In this document: piece after piece, positions 27,514 to 38,457 of the stretch
How the letters are laid out: every line of letters begins with the position of its first letter
Numbering within the stretch: position 1 is the first letter of the stretch
DNA from: DASQDN01 sp963825845
GTDB lineage: Bacteria; Acidobacteriota; Terriglobia; Bryobacterales; Bryobacteraceae
Assembly: GCA_963825845.1 (NCBI GenBank)
Contig: CAWGVL010000029.1
Span: forward strand, 134,123 to 198,122
Direction of reading: 5' to 3'
DNA: 64,000 nucleotides
Notes under the pieces: generated by a model
What the model was told of the DNA's origin: nothing
Database searches by the model: none
What the model saw: only the letters and a program-made list of their open reading frames with translations
Position numbers and translations under genes: made by a program

Positions 27514-28746
27514 TCAGAAAATCGGCAGGGCAGGTACCCATGCAGGCCGATTCGGATCGTAGAACTCGTTAACAGACCCCATCTCGAGATAGAGTCGGTG
27601 ATATCTTTCCATCTTGCCCCTGTCAATCTCAATGCCGAGGCCCGGTCCTTCCGGGACGTCTAGAAATGAATCTTTGTACTGGAACGGCTTGGTGATGACA
27701 TCGTCAACCTGATCGTGGTAGTGGCTATCGATCGCGTAAGTCATCGATGGCGACGCCGCCGCTAAATGGAGCATCGCCGCGGTTGATATACCGAGTTCTC
27801 GATCGCTATGAAGACCCACTCCCAGTTGGAAAGCGTCGCAAACCGCCATCATCCGCTGGTTCTCGCGAAAACCTCCCCAGAAATGCACGTCCGCCAAAAC
27901 AATATCGACACTGCGCATCCGAATACCAGGCGCAAGCTGATCGTAACTGACGAGGCACATGTTGGTCGCGAGCGGAATCGGAACCGCCTTTCGAACCTGA
28001 CTCATACCTTCAAGATTTGCGGTGGGATCTTCGAGGTACTCCAAGTCAATCTGCTCATCCAGAAGTCTTCGCCCGATGCGGATCGATGTCTCGACAGACC
28101 AGGCCGCGTTTGGATCCCACCGTAGAGGAGAGTCGGGCAGGTGCTTTTTCAATAGTCGCAGCGCGGCCAATTCCTCATTCGGCGGCAACACGCCTCCCTT
28201 GAACTTCAGGACTCGGAAACCATAACGGGCAACGAGTTCCTGAGCACGGTCCAGCATGGCCTGGGCGCTATCCTCACCTCCCAGTTTTCCATCCTGGCTG
28301 CGGTACCGGTAAAAGAGGTAGGCGGCCGACTCGATCCTGTCCCGAACCTTACCTCCGAGTAAGGTATATACCGGACGATTGAGCGCTTTTCCCGCAGCGT
28401 CCAGAAATGCCATCTCGATGCCCGCGCGAACAACGGCCGGCACCGCCGTCTCATAACCGATTCGAAATACGCCGAGACGATGCTGGAGGACACCGATCTC
28501 CAGAGGGTCGAGTCCAAGAACGAACGGCTTCGCAACTTCTATCGCGTGCTCGGCGGCGTTTCCTCCGTATGTTTCTCCGATGCCGATGATTCCTTCATCG
28601 GTAAACACCTCAATGATGCCTCGCGTCGTTCCGGTCTCTACGCCCATGCTCCACCGTAAAGGCGCCTCCATTGGAATCGTGACCGGAGTCATCCGTATAT
28701 CGGTGACTTTCAATTCCTTGCCTCCGTAGCTAATTTTCCTTGCCAT
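27514..28746 (-). CDS. gudD: Glucarate dehydratase (enolase superfamily)
   Basis: About 410 residues. It should dehydrate D-glucarate (or L-idarate) to 5-dehydro-4-deoxy-D-glucarate, in the cytoplasm. The active-site set of the glucarate dehydratase branch is visible: KFK general-base pair at 181/183, metal ligands D211 (RWDPN), E239 (LEYLEDP) and N262 (LATNMC), D286 (LADVHFWGG) and His general base H313 (GLHSDRELG). The FRIGYETAVPAVVRAGIEMA segment is also typical. The start at 28746 overlaps the end of the MlrC-like gene by 17 bp. No signal peptide, in contrast with the other enolase-superfamily proteins here. Confidence 0.85.
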   Translation of the reverse strand: MARKISYGGKELKVTDIRMTPVTIPMEAPLRWSMGVETGTTRGIIEVFTDEGIIGIGETYGGNAAEHAIEVAKPFVLGLDPLEIGVLQHRLGVFRIGYETAVPAVVRAGIEMAFLDAAGKALNRPVYTLLGGKVRDRIESAAYLFYRYRSQDGKLGGEDSAQAMLDRAQELVARYGFRVLKFKGGVLPPNEELAALRLLKKHLPDSPLRWDPNAAWSVETSIRIGRRLLDEQIDLEYLEDPTANLEGMSQVRKAVPIPLATNMCLVSYDQLAPGIRMRSVDIVLADVHFWGGFRENQRMMAVCDAFQLGVGLHSDRELGISTAAMLHLAAASPSMTYAIDSHYHDQVDDVITKPFQYKDSFLDVPEGPGLGIEIDRGKMERYHRLYLEMGSVNEFYDPNRPAWVPALPIF

Positions 28747-30235
28747 CCCAACTCTGGACATCGGCCAGTGTTGGGCTCCACTCAAAGTCGTCTAACGGGA
28801 ACATCGGACGGCTGATGTTCTGGTATGGCATCAGTCTTAGCTGGCCTCTGCATGGTCCGGGCATATCGAAATGAACTACGTTTTCGCTAATCGAGTTGTA
28901 CGCAGGACGGAATAACGTCGGTGATTTGATACCGACGAACTCCTGTTCCGCAGGCTCTACTCCCTGACTTCGATACAACTCGGGATCGATCATGAAGACT
29001 GGCCGGGATGCGACTACGATGGAGAGTTTGCCAACGCCTAGCGTTGCTGATACGCCCATCGAGACCAGGAGTCCGTGAAAGGCTGGGCCTTTGAAACGGA
29101 ACTCGCCGTCGCTGACACCGAGGACTTTTACCAGAGCAGACCCCGATGGGGAGAATCTCTCGTCAAGCTTGCCGCCAAGATTCATTTCAATCTCGGCGCC
29201 CACACCGGCGGTCGCAGCGCTGGACGCCGCTTCAGGATCAATGAGGAACAAACACCCGCGGACTTTCTCCGCATAGGGCAGAACCGTTCTGAGCAGACCG
29301 GCGTGGTCGCCCGTGGCCCCACCGCTCGGTGAATCGTAAGCCTCAGATACCAGCACTGGACGAGCGCCATCGCCACGGATCATTTCGATTAAATGGTCGG
29401 GCGAAACCCACGGCACCTCGAAATCGTTCCTGCATGCCCAGAGTTGCCGGCCGATCTGCAACATCTTCTCTGGAACTTCCGGATTATCCGTGAAGTCCGT
29501 GACAGTGACACAGGAGGCAACCGGGGCGAAATCCAACCACGGCTGTACCGTGAAGAGCGTTGCGCAACATCGATCGTCATCAGGAAACGCTGCGCGCATT
29601 TCCTGCATGACGTGCGCCAGTGGAGGTTCAAATGTGGACCCGGCTTGCGGTACAGTCAGCAAGGGAATCCGGAGCTGCCAATTGCGAGAGGCGTCAGCCG
29701 CGGAGCCGCCGATGTAGCAATGCTACGGCACGAAGCGCAGTCTCACGTTGGTCTACGTGAGGATAGGTTCTGTAGCCGGAAAGGCCGTCCACCGCTTCGA
29801 GCAGCTCCGGCATCACGTTAGCGTGCAGATCGTGAGTGACCACGATGGGAATGCTCCACCCGACTTCAGCCCGAACGCGGGAGGCGATCTCGGCATCACC
29901 CGACGGAAGATGTTCGGCTGACATAGCGCCATGCAGCGCCAGCAGCAATGCATCGAACTCTCGGGCATGCACACTTTCGATCAAATCGCCGACCAATCCT
30001 TCGAAGCACTCGCGACTTAGCGCGCCGCCGGAGGTCGCATGAGCAGTAAACAGCGGCACGGACTCCCAACTTCGTTCAGCGCAACCTTCGAGAAATCCAC
30101 CGACTTCTGAATTAGTTCCTTGATAATGTCGAAGAATGTCTTCGCGGAGGTGAAATCGAATTCCTCACGAGCCGCCAGCCTCGGCGCGAAGCTATTCGAT
30201 TCCTGCATCAGTGCAGCAATTCCAATTCGGATCAT
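28730..30235 (-). CDS. M81 family (MlrC-like, DUF1485) metallopeptidase, two frameshifts
   Basis: The N-terminus is MIRIGIAALMQESNSFAP, then VPLFTAHATSGG, LLALHGAMSAE and VVTHDLHANVMPELLEAVD (zinc-type Asp/His). The C-terminal half has SDSPSGGATGDH-like Asp/His residues (EAYDSPSGGATGDHAG), FKGPAFHGL and the closing YQNISRPMFPLDD typical of the MlrC C-domain. The frame shifts near 30055 and near 29700; the flanking frames join without loss. MlrC was named from microcystin degradation, but most relatives sit in sugar or amino-acid catabolic operons and have no proven substrate. It lies five bases after the regulator gene. A metal-dependent hydrolase acting on a pathway intermediate is plausible. 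Confidence 0.82.
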
Positions 30236-30240
30236 TCTCT

Positions 30241-31359
30241 CTACTTTCCCGATATCACCGGTGCGGTCGATCCTCTCACAATGAGATCGACAGGCACAAC
30301 GTACTCCTGGTTGCCGATTTCCTCCCCGTTCAACTTGCGGAAGAGCGCTTCGGCCGCAAGCCTTCCCACCTGATGCAGATCTACGCGTACAGTCGTCAGT
30401 GGTGGAGTCGCATTGTGCCCAAGATCGTCGTATCCGATGATGCTAATGTCACCCGGAACCGAAAGCCCAGCAATCTTCAGCCTCTCTAGCGCCCCAAGCG
30501 CGGCGAAGTCGTTCACGACGAGAAGGGAACTTGGAAGCGCATTCGCTTCGAGCAGTTCATCCATCGCCTGATACCCGGCCACTATTCCTGGCTGGAGGTC
30601 CATGGTGGAAAGCAAAGCGACCTGGCGGGGGTCGTACGCGATGCCGTATTCCTGCAGCTGCCTCCAATATGCTTTGTACTTTTCCGAACCGGCAAACCCG
30701 AGAAATCCAAACGTCCGATGACCCAGACCATGCAAGTGATCCATTGCCGCACGAGTTCCCGACCCGTAGTCGATCCTTACAGAGATGTGGTCGGAGCTCG
30801 CGTCCTTGACAAGGAGGTCAACCAGCACGTAGGGCGTGCCATTCTCGCGCAGTCGATCCAGAACGTGTCGACCAACGCCTCCGACCACAATGCATCCGGC
30901 GGGCGCTCCTCCGCTGTTCGCGAGCGTGTCTCGTGCACCATCGCCGATTGACTGGAAGTAAAGTCGTTTTCCCATTTCACGGCAAGCCGCCTCGACGCCG
31001 GCGAGAATGCGGTTGTAGCCGGTTTGCACGAAGTGGAAAACTCCGTCGCTAATTGCGAAGCAAATCCCATCTGCGCGCGGCGGCACAAGCGGCGTCGCCT
31101 CCTTGCGAGTTTTGGGTGGAGCGTCCACCACGAACGTTCCCTTACCAACGGTCCGGAACAGGGCACCTGCCTGAATGAGTTCCGTTATGGACTCCCGAAC
31201 CGACGCGCGAGAAATTCCGTATCGTTCGGCAAGATCTCTCTCAGATGGAATTCGCACACCCGCGGGAAACGTGCCATCCTCGATTGCGACGCGGAGGATC
31301 TGGCTCAGTTGGAGACGAATCGGTGTCGCGCTTTGCGTTTGGATAGCGGCTTTTCTCAT
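30241..31359 (-). CDS. GntR-LacI hybrid transcriptional regulator
   Basis: 372 residues from the ATG at 31359. Residues ~12-80 form a GntR winged helix (PSERDLAERYGISRASVRESI, KGTFVV). Residues ~95-370 form a LacI/RbsB-type sugar-binding domain (SIIGYDDLGHNATPPLTTVRVD near the end). This layout is that of AraR-type regulators, which bind DNA until a sugar or sugar acid releases them. It is the second gene of the leftward operon, 16 bp after the dehydratase. The palindromes TGGTCNGACCA at 16127 and 32734 fit a GntR recognition domain, so autoregulation and control of both arms is likely. Confidence 0.9.
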   Translation of the reverse strand: MRKAAIQTQSATPIRLQLSQILRVAIEDGTFPAGVRIPSERDLAERYGISRASVRESITELIQAGALFRTVGKGTFVVDAPPKTRKEATPLVPPRADGICFAISDGVFHFVQTGYNRILAGVEAACREMGKRLYFQSIGDGARDTLANSGGAPAGCIVVGGVGRHVLDRLRENGTPYVLVDLLVKDASSDHISVRIDYGSGTRAAMDHLHGLGHRTFGFLGFAGSEKYKAYWRQLQEYGIAYDPRQVALLSTMDLQPGIVAGYQAMDELLEANALPSSLLVVNDFAALGALERLKIAGLSVPGDISIIGYDDLGHNATPPLTTVRVDLHQVGRLAAEALFRKLNGEEIGNQEYVVPVDLIVRGSTAPVISGK

Positions 31360-31375
31360 GTGACGTGGAAATCTG

Positions 31376-32716
31376 CTAGGGTCGGACAAAAGTACCATCG
31401 ATGCGTCGATCCGGAGGATAGTACTGTGTCATTCTTCCTCCAGGCGTCGACGTCAACAACTTGGAGGCACGAGCCTCGTCGATATCAATACCCAAACCGG
31501 GTCGCGAGCTTGGATAAAGATATCCGCGCTTCACAACGGGTGTGCCCGGAAAAGCTTCCACCTCCTCAGGAGTGAAGTGGTTCTCTTCCTGAATACCGAA
31601 ATTTACGATTGATGTGTCGATGTGCATGGCGGACGCAAGACTAACCGGGTCGTTATCGGCGCCTTCTTGAAAAGCGGTGCGTACACCATACAATTCAGCC
31701 ATGGCAGCGATTTTACGCGCCGGAGTAATCCCACCAACCTTTGCCACACGGAAGCGGATGAAATCGACCAGGCGCTCGGAGATGAGCGGCATATACTCGG
31801 AAGGGCTCGTCAGCTTTTCGTGCGCCGCCTGCGGCGTCGTGGTCTGCTGACGCATCGTCCGGTACCACTGAAGCTGTTCGAGATTGATCACATCCTCAAG
31901 GAAGAAAAGTTTTGATGGTTCCAGCAGCTTCGCCAGTTGGATGGCCTTCATTGGCGAAAAATGCTCCTGCGCGTCATGAAGCAACTTCGGCTCGAACCCA
32001 ACCTGTTTCCTAACATACTCGAACATCTTGACGTTGGTATCGATATAGAGATCTTCGTCAAAGACCCGTCCGGTCGGACCACCTTGCGGCCGCTCGCCCT
32101 TGCCCGCGTCGATGAATCCACCTCCGCCATATCCGCCGAGTTGGACACGAATGTGCGTGAATCCATTCTCCACGGAACGTCGCACAGCTTCCGCCAGCGC
32201 CTCGAAGGTTTTCTCTTCTCGAGCATGATCGTAGACAGGAACAGCCGCACGGCAACGGCCGCCCAGCAATTGATACACGGGCATGTTGGCACGCTTGCCT
32301 TTGAGATCCCAAAGCGCCGCGTCGACACCACCCAATGCGACATTCATCGTCGCATTGTTGCGCCAAAGCGAACTCATGTAGTTGGCTTGCCAGATATCTT
32401 CGATCTCGTCCGGATCGCGGCCGATCAGACCTTGCGAGAGAACCTCAACGGCCGGTGGGATTGTACCCGGACGAAAGATATCGGAGGCGGAACCAATTCC
32501 ATATAAGCCGGGCTCACTCGTGTCCACTTTAACGATCGTCCACGCAGCGTTAGCGCGTGTTTGGATTGACCGTACGCGCGTAATTTTGATCGGAGGCATG
32601 CCTCGACGCGCTTGGACCTCCTGAGCCGTAAGCCACTCCTGGCCTACAGGTGAGAACATAACTCCGGCCGCGAAACAGCGCGCCCGCGTCATGGAAAGAA
32701 ACTCACGCCTGTTCAT
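31376..32716 (-). CDS. Tat-exported enolase-superfamily (ManD-like) protein
   Basis: 446 residues with a Tat signal (MNRREFLSM then hydrophobic). The capping domain and barrel match the mannonate-dehydratase (ManD/RspA-like) group. The three metal ligands are D248, E274 and E300, spaced 26 and 26 as in ManD. The His two residues after the first Asp is Gln here (Q250), and the later TAWH histidine is also replaced (TAFQEG), so both catalytic histidines of ManD are missing. It may be a dehydratase of different specificity or a non-catalytic paralogue. First gene of the leftward operon; its ATG is 64 bp from the divergent TonB start. Confidence 0.85.
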   Translation of the reverse strand: MNRREFLSMTRARCFAAGVMFSPVGQEWLTAQEVQARRGMPPIKITRVRSIQTRANAAWTIVKVDTSEPGLYGIGSASDIFRPGTIPPAVEVLSQGLIGRDPDEIEDIWQANYMSSLWRNNATMNVALGGVDAALWDLKGKRANMPVYQLLGGRCRAAVPVYDHAREEKTFEALAEAVRRSVENGFTHIRVQLGGYGGGGFIDAGKGERPQGGPTGRVFDEDLYIDTNVKMFEYVRKQVGFEPKLLHDAQEHFSPMKAIQLAKLLEPSKLFFLEDVINLEQLQWYRTMRQQTTTPQAAHEKLTSPSEYMPLISERLVDFIRFRVAKVGGITPARKIAAMAELYGVRTAFQEGADNDPVSLASAMHIDTSIVNFGIQEENHFTPEEVEAFPGTPVVKRGYLYPSSRPGLGIDIDEARASKLLTSTPGGRMTQYYPPDRRIDGTFVRP

Positions 32717-32780
32717 AACAGATTGGACTGATCTGGTCAGACCATGGTACTATACCGCATCTAGCGGGTTTCTACAAATT
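32717..32780. promoter_or_regulatory. Divergent promoter with GntR-type operator, copy 2
   Basis: This 64-bp gap separates the two arms of the sugar-acid locus. The operator TGGTCAGACCA (perfect 11-bp palindrome) is at 32734-32744, 36 bp before the rightward ATG and 17 bp from the leftward ATG. For the rightward gene, TTGGAC (32723-32728) and TACTAT (32748-32753) could be -35 and -10 boxes with a long 19-bp spacer; the operator would lie between them, a classic repression geometry. The regulator is presumably the GntR-LacI protein encoded in the leftward arm. Confidence 0.65.
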
Positions 32781-35700
32781 ATGGCAAACCGGTACTTCTG
32801 TCGTTATGCTCTTTTGTCGGTGCTTGCGGCCGCTTCAGCGTGGGCTCAAACCAGCAGCACAACGCTGCTCGGAACTATTGTAGACAGCAGCGGCGCGCCC
32901 ATCGCCGCGGCGGAGGTTTCCACGACGCACGTGGCAACCAATCAGGTGCGAGCTACAACTACGAATGATCAGGGCTACTACGTGTTGCCTGCTCTAGAGG
33001 TAGGTGAATATCGAATTACGGTCCAGAAGCCCGGTTTCAAAACACAGGTCAGACCTGGTGTGATCCTTCGGGTGAACCAACGTCTTACAGTTGACTTCGC
33101 ACTAGCGGTCGGCGATGTCACAGAGCGAATAGAGGTCACGGCTGCCATCTCGGCCTTAGATACATCGAACGCGGCGTTGGGGACAGTTGTCGAGCAAAAG
33201 AAAATCGTCGACCTGCCTTTGAATGGTCGTAACTATGCGCAATTGGCATATTTAGTCCCAGGCGTCACGCCCGGCCAACGCCATTCCAACGATAGCGTCA
33301 ACTTTAGCAATCCGTTCCAGATCGCAGCTAATGGCCAACGCCAATTCAATACCGAGGTTACGATGGACGGTGTCAGCATCAACTCTGCTTTGTTGAATCA
33401 ATCGAACTTCCGCCCGTCGATCGATGCCCTTCAAGAATTCCGCGTACAAACAGGTAACTATTCCGCCGAATACGGGATGCTTTCCGGCGCACAGGTAAAT
33501 CTTGTACTGCGTGCCGGTACCAATTCATTTCACGGCACTCTTTTCGAATTCTTCCGCAACGACAACCTGGACGCTCGCGACTTCTTCCTGCCCAGTACTC
33601 AGCCAAAGGCGCCGTTTCAGCAAAATCAATTTGGAGCAACTCTCGGCGGACCGATTAAGAGGGACTCTACTTTTTTCTTCCTTTCCTATGAAGGCTTCCG
33701 TAAACGTCGAGCCAACGTCGGCAATGCGGTGGTTCTCACAGAAGCCCAGCGCCAAGGCAACTTCTCCGCTTCCACTACTCCCTTGCGCGATCCAGATAGT
33801 CCGGGACAGATCTTTCCAGGGAACGTCATCCCGCCAAGCCGGGTAGCGTCTCAAGCGCAAGCGCTACTCGAGTACTTACCTCTGCCAAATGCGGTCGGGA
33901 CCTTAAATTACGCTGGCGCCGTACGTCAAAGCGCAAATCAAGAACAGGGCTTCACACGGATAGATCACAACATCGGCTCCAATGACCGTTTGTTCGTTCG
34001 CTACGGCATCAGCGATCAGCATGTTCCGGAGATTCAGTTGAACCCCAACTTCTCAATCGTCCAAGATATCCGCGATCAGAACGTGTTACTCAGCTACGTA
34101 CACGTGTTCGGCCCGACAACGCTGAACGAAACGCGGTTCGGGTACAACCGCGCGAACGATCAGTTCTTTGGCCCAAGCAGAGAAAACTTCAGTCCTTCCC
34201 GCGATCTCGGGATTACAGGAGTTGCGGAAGACCCGAAACTCAAGGGCATACCGTCGATAAGCATTCCGGGCATACTGGGTATAAACGAACACTTCCTCGT
34301 CCCGCTAACACAGTTGGACTGGACCTATTCCGTCTCCAATAACTTAACGCTGACTCGGGGAACTCATGCCATCAAAACGGGCTTTGACATTCGCAAGAGC
34401 AGACTCGACCGTTTCTTTCAACAAGATAATCGCGGCACATTCACTTTCACGGGTACGCAAACCGGCAACGCAACTGCCGATTTTATCCTCGGGCGGCCCA
34501 GCGCGACCAGTCGCGCCGTCGGTCCGGGCATATACAACAACATCCATCAGGTCCGCCACGGGATACTACGTGCAAGACGATTGGCGCGTGACACCGAAAC
34601 TGAACCTCAGCATCGGTATACGGTACGAGATCATGGGTGTGCCGGAAGACTCGGGCGGAAATCTTCGCACCTTTGATTTCAACCTGCACAAACTCGTGCC
34701 TGAGTTCGGGGTGACACAAGGTCTCTTTCGCTCGGACTTGAACAACTTTGCGCCACGCTTTGGATTTGCTTACTCGCCGTTCAAAATCGGCGGTCACCAG
34801 ACCGTCTTCCGTGGTGGTTATGGCATCTACTACAACATGCCGCCTCTGCAGATTTACACTCTGATGGGCAACAATCCGCCCGCGAGCCTTACCGAGACCT
34901 TCAATGTAGCGAACGGCCAATTCCTCACCCTGGCGAATGGTTTCCCAGGCTCCGGAACACTGCCGGCTTTCCCGGCACTTCTGCCGATTGCGGACGATTT
35001 CCGCGCAGCTTACGTTCAATCCTGGACTTTCATGATGCAGCAGGAACTGTTCAGTGGAACAGTATTCGAAGTCGGCTATGTGGGGTCCAAGAGCACAAAC
35101 CTGGACCAGACTGTGCCTCTGAACATGCCAACACCTGGCCCCGGTTCGAACCAGCAACGGAGGCCGATGCCGGACATCGGAGCGCTTCGATTCTTCTCCA
35201 GCGACTCGAACGCAACGTACCATGGGCTGCAAGCGCGATTCGAACGTCGGGCGGCGAAAGGTGTAACGATACTCGCCGCGTACACTTTCTCGAAAACGAC
35301 CGATGACAACTTCTTCGCGTCCTCGACACCGCTGAACACCGCTCGTTGGGCACAAGATCCTGCAAACCGGAAAGCCGAGAAAAGTGTGTCTAGTTTCCAT
35401 GTGCCGCATCGATTGTCGCTGACTTACTTATGGGAGCCATTCACGGGAAAGACCGTGGGCGGATCCCGGTTCGTTGGTGAAATTGCCCGAAATTGGCAGC
35501 TTTCGGGAACGACTACGCTACAGTCGGGGCTGCCTTTCACTATTAACGTCCCAGGTGACCCTGCGAATCTCGGGGCGTTCGGCGCAAATATCAGACCCAA
35601 CCGCCTTGGACCGAGCCTACCGGAGGGATTCGTACAAGATCCGTACCTTTGGATTAGTCCAGCCGCATTCGCATCGCCGGATAAGGCGACCGATGCCAAG

Positions 35701-35982
35701 TGTATTGCGGCTCCGAACTCTTGCTCGTATTACGGGAATCTCGGACGTCTGACCGAAGTCGGCCCAGGTATTCACAACTGGGATGTCGGGATTGCCCGCC
35801 GATTCCCAATCACGGAGAACAAGATTCTCGAGTTCCGTACGGAATTCTTCAACTCATTCAACCGTCCTCACTTCGACACTCCGAATCGAACAACCGAATC
35901 CGCGATCTTTGGCCGTATTACAGCGACAAACCCACAGATCCCGAATCGGGACATCCAATTCGCGTTAAAGTTTACATACTGA
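32781..35982 (+). CDS. TonB-dependent receptor, Oar-like, one frameshift
   Basis: The start at 32781 (MANRYFCRYALL) begins a signal peptide ending ASAWAQ. A carboxypeptidase-regulatory-like domain (LLGTIVDSSGAPIAAAEV), a plug (KKIVDLPLNGRNYAQLAYLVPG), FRVQTGNYSAEYG and a long barrel follow, closing with RDIQFALKFTY. The frame changes once near 34550, between NNIH and GYYVQDDWR, a conserved barrel strand. The rest is continuous. It is about 1067 residues and a homologue of the receptor at 22404, but encoded in the opposite arm. It probably takes up the oligosaccharide whose monomers feed UxuA and the dehydratases encoded downstream. Confidence 0.88.
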
Positions 35983-35997
35983 TTGAGAGGGAAGCAG

Positions 35998-37038
35998 ATG
36001 CAACGACGAAGTTTTATGCGCATTGGGGCAGGAGCTGCATTAGTTCCTGCCGGTCAGTCAGCCTCAATCGCAGGGCCTGGAGGGATCGCGATCGGAGACC
36101 GATTCAGCCCGGACCCGTCGGAAAAAGACTTCGCAATCTTCAAACAGTCTGGCGTCGAATACGCAACCGTCTGGACGACCATCGACAAGGTGACGCTTGA
36201 CTATATGAAGGATATGCGCCGGCGCTTGGAGTCGAACGGCATTCAGTTATGGAACATCGGCATTCTGGACTTGCACTGCGATCCCGCTCTGGTGCTTGGG
36301 CTGCCAGGACGCGACGAGAAGATCGAGCAGTACAAAGCGTATCTTCGAAATCTCGGGCAGGCCGGTATCCGATATACGACCTACGCCCACATGGCCAACA
36401 TCAAAATGGCTCCCTACTATGCGACTGGTCGCGGCGTAACGCGGGGTGCTTCGACACGCCTTTTCGATTGGGAAGCCGCTAAGAAGCTGCCTTTATCGCA
36501 CGGGCGAGTCTACAGCGAGGACGAAATCTGGCAAACGTTCACAACCTTTATCCGTGCTGTCATGCCTGTAGCGGAAAAGGCAGGTGTAAAGATTGGGCTG
36601 CATCCGGATGACCCGCCGGTGCCTTCACTCGGCGGTGTGGCTCGTGTCTTCCGCAATCTGGAAGGTTATGAACGAGCGATAAAGATCGCCGACAGTGACA
36701 ACTTCGGACTCTGTTTCTGCGTCGGCACCTGGGCTGAAGGCGGTGACATGACGGGTAAAGATGTTTATGACATGATCCATCACTTCGGACCACTGAAGAA
36801 AATCTTCAAAGTTCATTTCCGCAACGTCGACAAGCCCCTCCCAGTCTTCCAGGAGACGTTTATCGACAACGGCTACATCGATATGTACAAAGTTATGAAG
36901 CTGCTGCAGGAGGTGAAGTTCGACGGAGTCATGATCCCCGATCACGTCCCGGAACCAAGCCCAGCAAGCAATGGGTGGGCGATCGGCCATATGCGCGCGC
37001 TTCGGGCAAGAGCACAAGCGGACAAAACGCGCGCGTGA
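35998..37038 (+). CDS. uxuA: Mannonate dehydratase, UxuA type
   Basis: 346 residues from the ATG at 35998, with GAGAGGGA upstream. It should convert D-mannonate to 2-keto-3-deoxy-D-gluconate in uronate breakdown. Family residues are visible: GLHPDDPPVPSLGG, CFCVGTWAEGG (metal Cys), KVHFRNV, ETFIDNGYIDM and PDHVPEP. The N-terminus looks like a Tat signal (MQRRSFMRIGAGAALVPAG), which is odd because UxuA is normally cytoplasmic; GGD-type secretion of catabolic enzymes recurs across this locus. It begins 15 bp after the TonB receptor and is clearly in its operon. Two non-homologous dehydratase families (UxuA and ManD-like) are thus encoded together. Confidence 0.88.
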   Translation: MQRRSFMRIGAGAALVPAGQSASIAGPGGIAIGDRFSPDPSEKDFAIFKQSGVEYATVWTTIDKVTLDYMKDMRRRLESNGIQLWNIGILDLHCDPALVLGLPGRDEKIEQYKAYLRNLGQAGIRYTTYAHMANIKMAPYYATGRGVTRGASTRLFDWEAAKKLPLSHGRVYSEDEIWQTFTTFIRAVMPVAEKAGVKIGLHPDDPPVPSLGGVARVFRNLEGYERAIKIADSDNFGLCFCVGTWAEGGDMTGKDVYDMIHHFGPLKKIFKVHFRNVDKPLPVFQETFIDNGYIDMYKVMKLLQEVKFDGVMIPDHVPEPSPASNGWAIGHMRALRARAQADKTRA

Positions 37039-37151
37039 TCACTTTGCTGGCGAACATTGCCGGCCATAGCACTGAGCAGCGAATCGCAATCCCACCGAAT
37101 TGGTGTGCGTGGGACCATGGCTAGGCCAGAACGAAAGGAAGGAATTGTTTG

Positions 37152-38457
37152 ATGAGGAACTGGGCTAAATCGGTCGAAATCTTGGAGCGCTCTCACCGCT
37201 CGCTCGCAAGCAGCGTTAGCAGCCCGTTTCGCGCGAAGGCGCCCATTCCTCTTTTCTTGGAAGACGGTCACGGGTCCAGACTCAAGGACGTTGGCGGAAA
37301 CGAGTACATCAATTACCAGCTAGCCTGGGGACCGATGATTCTCGACTATCGCCATCCTGGAATGGTGGAAAGGCTGCGACAGCACGTTGAGAGGCCACTA
37401 AGCTATGGCGCCCAGGACGAACTGCAGTTTGTCGTTGCCGAGAAGATTCAGGCAATGGTTCGATGCGCCGAACGCGTGGCCATCACATGAAGCGGCAGCG
37501 AAGCGGTCCAACTTGTCCATCGATTGGCCCGCGCCTACACCAATCCCTCACTGATCCTGAACTCGAAGGCCACTACCACGGCTGTATGGACTCAGCTTTA
37601 CTTAGCTACATGCCACAGCAGGCAGATGTGGGATTGCTCTATAAGCCAAAGACTGTACGCGGCTCCAAAGGGCAAGTATCGAACTCTGAAGAGAACACTC
37701 TAGTCGCTCCTTGGAACCGGTTGGAGATTCTGGAGCAGATCCTCGAGGCCCATAATGGACAGATCGCCGCCATTACGATGGAAGCCGTCCTATGCAATAG
37801 CGGCTGCCTGATGCCTCTGCCGGGCTACCTTCAGAGCGTCCGCGAACTGGCGACGAAACATGGCTGTCTGTTGATATTGGATGAAGTGATCACAGGTTTC
37901 CGAATAGACCCGGGGGAGCGCAAGCCCATTTCAGCGTCACCCCGGATCTGGCAACGTTCGGAAAAACAGTCGGAGGAGGCTTCCCGGTGAGTGTGATCGC
38001 TGGACAGGCCGACATCATGGAGCAAATGTACACGTCAGGTGTCGTTTTCGGCGGTACTTTCAACGGAAACCCTATTTGGCTCGCCGCCGCCGATTTCTGC
38101 CTCTCCGAACTATCCCGGGATGGAGGTGAAGCCCTCTGCAAGGCGAATCGGATTGGTGAGAGAATCAAATGCGACTTGCCGCGCCTTGCCGAGGACGCGG
38201 GATTATCGCTGAAGACGGCCGGTTTCGGCACTGCGTTCGCCTTGCACTTCACCAAGCACCCTCGACTGATCGACTATCTAGATAAGTTCTCGGATCATCG
38301 CGAATTGTCGAATCGGTTTCTTCGCGCAGCGCTGTGCGAGGTTGTAATCATCGTGCCGGATGGACGGTTATACGTCTCCACGGCCCATACGGAACAGGAT
38401 GCCGACCAGACCTTGGAACGGCTGAAACGTGCGCTCCAGAACTGTGGCTCGAACTGA
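37152..38457 (+). pseudogene. Class-III aminotransferase (glutamate-1-semialdehyde aminomutase-like), broken
   Basis: The ATG at 37152 follows AAGGAAGGAA. Blocks in order: LEDGHGSRLKDVGGNEYINY, LSYGAQDELQ, SGSEAVQLVHRLARAYT, LEGHYHGCMDS, LILDEVITGFR, the PLP-lysine block FGKTVGGGFP and VFGGTFNGNP. Three lesions occur: a TGA at 37488-37490 just before SGSEA, a frame change near 37560, and one near 37912 in a GGGGG run. Restoring them would give a full ~435-residue protein. Its C-terminus is paralogous to the fragment at 1-440. A role in amino-sugar or keto-acid transamination within the locus is possible; the heme pathway is unlikely. Confidence 0.8.

Noticed and set aside
37109..37119. Half-operator upstream of the aminotransferase
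   Set aside because: Only one half matches (GGACCA); the other arm diverges, although the distance to the start is similar.
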